Of a DNA stretch of 64,000 nt, positions 59,385 through 64,000 are shown piece after piece. The stretch is from Daldinia sp. FL1419. Taxonomy: Eukaryota; Ascomycota; Sordariomycetes; Xylariales; Hypoxylaceae. Numbering within the stretch: position 1 is the stretch's first letter; each line of letters starts with the position of its first letter. Both the position numbers and the translations under genes were made by a program. The stretch lies in contig MU623349.1 of NCBI GenBank assembly GCA_025201765.1, forward strand, positions 62,001-126,000, read 5' to 3'. The notes under the pieces are model-generated. The model was given only the letters and a program-made list of their open reading frames with translations, searched no databases and was not told where the DNA came from.

Positions 59385-60067
59385 AGAGGTACCTAGGTAG
59401 GTTGCTACCTTTGTAGCTCTTATTATTTTTGAGGGCCAAAAAGAAAGTAAAGGGAGAGTCTAATAAGGATAGGTGTGTGTAGGTACCCTGGGTTGGGTAC
59501 CTGCACAGGGTAAAGCCGATTAATATTCATGGCATAGGGCAGTTACATTAATTCCAATCCTACCTTTATTATCCCTTAAAATGGTTCGTTATTTCTTTTT
59601 CTATTCAAGTTGTTTTATTCCATTAAGGTACTTACCTATGTCCACTAAGGTACCCGCCTATGTATTCAAGGATGAGGGTTCATGGAGGATATGGGGTGCA
59701 TATGGAAAGCAAGTACATATCTACCTACCTAACCTTACTACCTATAGGTACATGCTTTAGGTTAGGTAGGAAGTACATATGTAATTCTATAAACAATTTA
59801 AGAAATGATTCCACATATTTGCACCTTCCATTGCCCCTCTTCAAGGCTGTAAAGCTAGTAGGTGCTTTAGGTTTGGTTTGAGTTTGTTCTTTCTTTTTTC
59901 TCCTTCTTTTTTTTTGCCCCCCCCCTTCCTCAAAAGGGAAAAAAAACCCCCCGAATTACGTGTATGTGTCCGGCCAGGTTTGATTCCTCTTAAATTAAAA
60001 CTTCACGCCGTTTGGCTAAGATTCTCAACTTTTCTTTCTATCACCATTTACCCTAAGTGCAACAAAT
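59385..60067. other. Intergenic with palindrome-rich DNA
   Basis: TACCTAGGTA at 59390-59399, several AGGTACC-type sequences, an inverted-repeat structure at 59711-59783, and mixed T, C and A runs at 59894-59952 just before the RNase H gene. Confidence 0.6.
59711..59783. repeat. Nested inverted repeat
   Basis: Outer arms share CCTACCTAACCT (left) and AGGTTAGGTAGG (right). The centre is the perfect palindrome TACCTATAGGTA (59739-59750). AAGTACATAT occurs as a direct repeat at 59711-59720 and 59771-59780. Confidence 0.75.
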
Positions 60068-61116
60068 ATGCCTCTTGGATGGTACCTTGCCCAGGGTTTA
60101 TACCCTCTTGGACCGTCCAGCAGTGACGACGAGGAAGGCCCTTGTACTTTGCCTAACGGCCGAATTGTATGCGGTCCACACGGTCGCGTCGTTTGCGGGA
60201 AATGTTGTACCGATTACAGCTCCGTCCACGAGGTTGAAGATCATGAAGAGGATGACTATGGCGAAGAAGATTATGATGATGAGGACCATAGTATTACAAG
60301 TGACGCCGTAGTTGATAAGGATGACGGGAATCTATTGCGCCTTTCGAGTCTTTTGGGTGAAGTAAAGCAGAGAGGCACCGGCCGAGTCATCCCTACCAAG
60401 TTCACTCCTCCAACTGATTCAATCACGCCAACACAATTGTTTCGCGGACAGAGAACGTACGGAAATCTGACTAGGTAAGAATGGCACTAGGCCAGAATAT
60501 GTTCTCACTCCTTCGGAATAGCTCGTCATTTCATCCACAAGTTAGTATTTGCTAATATATCGTTAGATACATCCACCGTGATGATCCGCAATCAGTTCTT
60601 ATCTTGACTGACGGCGCGTGCCTAAACAACGGTCAACCGAATCCCAAAGCCGGTTGGGCGGTTATCCATGGACCAGGTCTCGCAGGCAAGGTAGCTTGTG
60701 CGTCTGGTCGATTGGAGAACAAAGGTCCCTTTGGAGACGAGAGCATCCAAACCAGCAACCGAGCCGAGCTCCGTGCTGTTATTGCGGCTTCACGTCTCCG
60801 ACACTGGCCTGGTGAAGGTTTTCACACCATGGTTATTGCCACTGACTCCGAGTACGTAGTTGAAGGATCTACGAAGTGGGCGAGAACGTGGACTAGGAAT
60901 AATTGGAAGACAAACACTGGTGCCGACGTCAAGAACAAAGACCTTTGGGAAATGCTGCTGGGCGAATTTGAGAGATGGGAAGATGAAGGTCTCACAATCA
61001 AATTCTGGCAAATCCCCAGAGATTGGAATACAGCTGCCGACACAGCTGCAAAACAGGCTGCTTCCGAAGACGAGGTATCTGACAAATGGGTCGAGGTGGT
61101 GGGCCGCTCTCTTTAG
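60068..61116 (+). CDS. RNase H-domain protein with Cys-rich N-terminus
   Basis: Type 1 RNase H fold, expected to cleave RNA in RNA:DNA hybrids. Exons 60068-60474 and 60567-61116 give 318 residues, with the splice joining AG and A at Arg136. All four carboxylates are present: Asp151 (LTDGACLNNG), Glu203 (SNRAELRAV), Asp229 (ATDSEYVVEG) and Asp294 (WNTAADTAAK). It therefore looks active. Instead of a hybrid-binding domain, the N-terminal part has a short Cys motif (CGPHGRVVCGKCC) and an acidic run (EEDDYGEEDYDDEDH). The Cys motif could bind zinc. No mitochondrial presequence is obvious. A role in hybrid removal is inferred from the family. Confidence 0.87.
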
Positions 61117-61800
61117 ACACCTAGGCATAATACTATCGAATCATATAGTCTAACCATGGAAGAAAGGAACCTTCCAAATACACACGTTCAGATTACCCAG
61201 TACATGAAAGACGAATTCCATCAAAGAAAGTAGTCGAAGTGGAGATACGGCCAGGTCAGCTGAACATAGGTTAAAATATTTGACACTGGAATAATCGTGA
61301 AGACTAATAAGACTAATAAGAGTAAAGGAATGATATCATGGCCAAGCCTCGAAAACGCCCTAAACATTGATTACTGTAATAATAGACATGGGAATATAAA
61401 AATAGATTATTTCTCAGCAAAGGATTCACTTCTACACTAGGTTATACACGAATGGCAATGGCGGTTTATCGGGAGGAAGTCTCCGAGGGTTTATCGGTTA
61501 TCTATTTGGAGGTTACATCCGACCCCGCCGAAGCTTGTAGCGTACCTATGTTCTGAAGATCTCTCTCTCTCTCTCACTTTCACCTTATTTAGGACCTATC
61601 TAACCCGGTCTGCCTATTTATCTTGTAGGTGGGTAGTAGTGAACGACCTCGAGGTTGTTTCTTCAAGTTAAGCCTACATGCGTCCGGGGAAGATTCTATA
61701 CCTTATGATTAGCCGACTAGTATCTCCAACGTAATAAAATGGTGTGAAAGGGTGGAATAGTAAACAAACGCAAGATATCTGATAAGATCGTGAGTCCAAT
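61117..61800. other. Intergenic
   Basis: Contains a CT dinucleotide run (61560-61575). No gene seen. Confidence 0.5.
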
Positions 61801-63954
61801 ATGGCTTCACCCAACCACGGTACAAATGCCACGCCACAGCAGAGACATAAACTCTCTGAACCGGAGGACTACGATCGATGGAATGCCGAATTGATTGAGG
61901 CCCTTCGCGCAAGGGATCTTCTTCCTTATGTCACCGCGAGCATTCTAGCACCAGCCATCAATAATGAATCTCCAGAGCATATACGATGGAGGAAGAACCG
62001 GCTCACTGTCTTACTCATGATGAAGCGTTCATTATCGGCGGATATGAAAAGCAAGCTATCCGAAGCTGGATGGGATTTTGGACATAGTAGAGATCCTAAG
62101 AGGATGTACGATTTAATCCGCAAGGTTGTTCGGAATGGACAAGATAGCGATAGCGATAGCGATGCTACATCCAAGCCCGCGTCACCTCTGGAATTAAATA
62201 ATATCGTAGACGACCTTGCGAAGGAAATGGAGGTGATCGAACACGAAGATAGCGAGGAGGACTGGACTGCCGTCGAAGCGCCGCTCAAAGAGTTACCTCC
62301 CGAATCAATCCAGGATCGCATTGTACGCGTATGGAACGATTTGCGGGATCTAACTGCTTATTATGATATTAATGGCTCCGCATCGCGAAATGCACGACTC
62401 GAGGTATTCTATCGGGACGAACTTGCGGATCTCGAAAGGCAGCCCTTCGACTCCTACACGTCACAGGACGACAGGGTCGATCACCTACTACTCCGAAACT
62501 ATATGCGGCGTGCGCGACGCACGCTTGAGCTTGACAAGGCTCGAGACGACAAGTTTACGGCTTTCATAGAACCATTTGCTACACCTATCATAACCTGGTG
62601 CGAGCAACGTCGGAGCGTCGAACCAATTGATCCTAAGACTCTTGCCGATAGTATCAATGAAACGGAGAAAATTGTACTCCAGGCAAAGGATCACGTCAAT
62701 CACAATGCCGGCAAGTACTCAAAAGCTACTGGGCATCGCGCCGCCCGTAGAGTTGCAAGTCTACGCAAGAAGCTTGCGGAGACGTATTCGTTCTATAAGG
62801 ACTACGATCCCTTGTTTGACTGGTGGGTGACGGAACCTTATAAGCGCCTCGATGCGGCGCTCGGCAACATTGGAACTCTCCTACGCGAAGTTTTGGTAGG
62901 CGTGAAACCGGGTGACGAGGAAACTATTGTTGGAGAGCCCATCGGACGCGACGGTCTCCTAAGTGATCTCGAAGCTGAAATGATTCCGTATACACCAGAG
63001 GAACTTTTACGCGTCGCGGAAAAGGAGTACGCATGGTGCGAAGCGGAGATGATCAAAGCATCACAAGAGCTTGGTTTCGAAACTAATTGGCGCGCTGCTC
63101 TCGAGCACGTCAAGAATTTGTACGAGCCCCCTGGGGCATACCCAGCTTTTATCCGATCGCTTATCAACGAAGGCGCGGCGTACGTCAAGAAACACGATCT
63201 TGTAACAGTCCCGCGTATCGCTGAGGAAGCCATCCGTATGACTATGATCGAACCGGAGCGACAGAAGGTATCACCGTTCTTCTTGGGTGGTCCGACGATG
63301 CAAATGTCCTACCCGACGCGAGACATGGCGCACGAAGCTAAGCTCATGTCGTTACGCGGTAATAACAGACACTTTGGACGAGCGACTGCTTTCCACGAGA
63401 TGATACCGGGCCACCACTTGCAGATCTTCATGGGGGAGCGACATCACCATTACCGTCGCGCCCTCTTCGACACGCCATTTTTCGTCGAGGGGTGGGCCCT
63501 TTATTGGGAGATGGTGCTTTGGGAGCGGGGTGATTTCTTCGTAAGTGCCGAGGACAAAGTCGGGTCGTTGTTCTGGCGCATGCACCGCTGCGCACGGATC
63601 CTGTTCTCCGTACGCTTCCATTTAGGCCAGTTGGACGCGCGACAATGTGTTGATCTTCTGGTCGACAAGGTAGGCCACGAGCGCGCGACAGCCGAAGGAG
63701 AGGTCCGACGTAGTCTCGGCGGCGACTATTCGCCTCTCTACCAGGCCGGTTATATGCTTGGGGCGTTGCAGCTTATGCGTCTACGAAAAGAGGCCTTGGG
63801 AGGCGGGCACGAGAAGATGCGCGAGAAAGAGTTCCACGATCGGGTCCTACGCGCCAACGTTATGCCTATTGAAATGCTTAGAGCGCTAGTTTTAGATAAG
63901 GAGCTTACGAAGGACTTTAAGTCAGAGTGGCGGTTTTACGAGGATAAGTTATGA
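61801..63954 (+). CDS. DUF885 metallopeptidase-like protein with gag-like N-terminus
   Basis: Single exon, 717 residues. From about residue 175 (IQDRIVRVWNDLRDLTAYYD) to the end it matches the DUF885 family. The zinc motif HEMIPGHH is at 532-539, with downstream VEGWALYWEMV and GQLDARQCVDLLV. Some bacterial relatives are carboxypeptidase-like; the fungal substrate is unknown. Residues 16-110 are extra. LSEPEDYDRWNAELIEALRA, then PYV, a P-x-W segment (HIRWRKNR) and DPKRMYDLIRKVV resemble the Copia-type gag domain (UBN2/Retrotran_gag_2). A linker with DSDSDSD and EDSEEDW joins the parts. No stop or splice signal separates them. Translation could instead begin at Met142, which would exclude the gag part. 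Confidence 0.85.
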   Translation: MASPNHGTNATPQQRHKLSEPEDYDRWNAELIEALRARDLLPYVTASILAPAINNESPEHIRWRKNRLTVLLMMKRSLSADMKSKLSEAGWDFGHSRDPKRMYDLIRKVVRNGQDSDSDSDATSKPASPLELNNIVDDLAKEMEVIEHEDSEEDWTAVEAPLKELPPESIQDRIVRVWNDLRDLTAYYDINGSASRNARLEVFYRDELADLERQPFDSYTSQDDRVDHLLLRNYMRRARRTLELDKARDDKFTAFIEPFATPIITWCEQRRSVEPIDPKTLADSINETEKIVLQAKDHVNHNAGKYSKATGHRAARRVASLRKKLAETYSFYKDYDPLFDWWVTEPYKRLDAALGNIGTLLREVLVGVKPGDEETIVGEPIGRDGLLSDLEAEMIPYTPEELLRVAEKEYAWCEAEMIKASQELGFETNWRAALEHVKNLYEPPGAYPAFIRSLINEGAAYVKKHDLVTVPRIAEEAIRMTMIEPERQKVSPFFLGGPTMQMSYPTRDMAHEAKLMSLRGNNRHFGRATAFHEMIPGHHLQIFMGERHHHYRRALFDTPFFVEGWALYWEMVLWERGDFFVSAEDKVGSLFWRMHRCARILFSVRFHLGQLDARQCVDLLVDKVGHERATAEGEVRRSLGGDYSPLYQAGYMLGALQLMRLRKEALGGGHEKMREKEFHDRVLRANVMPIEMLRALVLDKELTKDFKSEWRFYEDKL

Positions 63955-64000
63955 GAAAGAATGTGAGGGTATAGGTAGGGTGCACGCCGGCGTGCTTGCT

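Overview
The window is fungal nuclear DNA from a filamentous ascomycete (Pezizomycotina; probably Sordariomycetes, which is an inference from protein style only). Protein genes are interrupted by short introns of about 45-65 nt (longest 143 nt) with GTRNGT donors, CTAAC/CTRAY branch sites and YAG acceptors. There are no operons, Shine-Dalgarno sites or CRISPR arrays, and the intergenic DNA is AT-rich. The gene set is typical of the group: Not1, GDS1, Oms1, Dna2, Luc7, Gpi16, an AA9 LPMO and fumarylacetoacetase. I rebuilt exon structures by eye, using reading phase, splice signals and family motifs.

Layout. 1-9.2 kb: the 3' part of NOT1, a CPA2-type cation/proton antiporter and a six-exon AA9 lytic polysaccharide monooxygenase. 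9.2-16.0 kb: a 6.8 kb stretch with no convincing gene but with a MITE-like element (13801-14236), homopolymers and palindromes. 16.0-29.0 kb: GDS1, OMS1, an IMPACT/UPF0029 protein, a TPR/ankyrin remnant and five-exon DNA2. 29.7-32.3 kb: two unrecognised genes. 32.8-40.1 kb: an ACS-family MFS transporter, a TauD-type dioxygenase and an OPT transporter, which together look like a sulfur (sulfonate/peptide) scavenging module. 41.5-55.2 kb: a nucleoside 2-deoxyribosyltransferase-like protein, an RGG protein, LUC7, GPI16, four conserved fungal genes of unknown function and fumarylacetoacetase. 55.9-64 kb: an amidoligase diverging from a beta-propeller protein, an RNase H with a Cys-rich N-terminus, and a DUF885 metallopeptidase carrying a retrotransposon-gag-like N-terminal domain.

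Most genes are unrelated housekeeping or accessory genes. The only obvious functional group is the MFS-TauD-OPT set: the first two share a bidirectional promoter with one near-match to a CYS3/MetR site. The most unusual items are the gag-DUF885 fusion, the MITE-like element, and a 10-bp palindrome (TACCTAGGTA and its relative TAGGTACCTA) that recurs far above chance in noncoding DNA. I saw no tRNA or rRNA gene.
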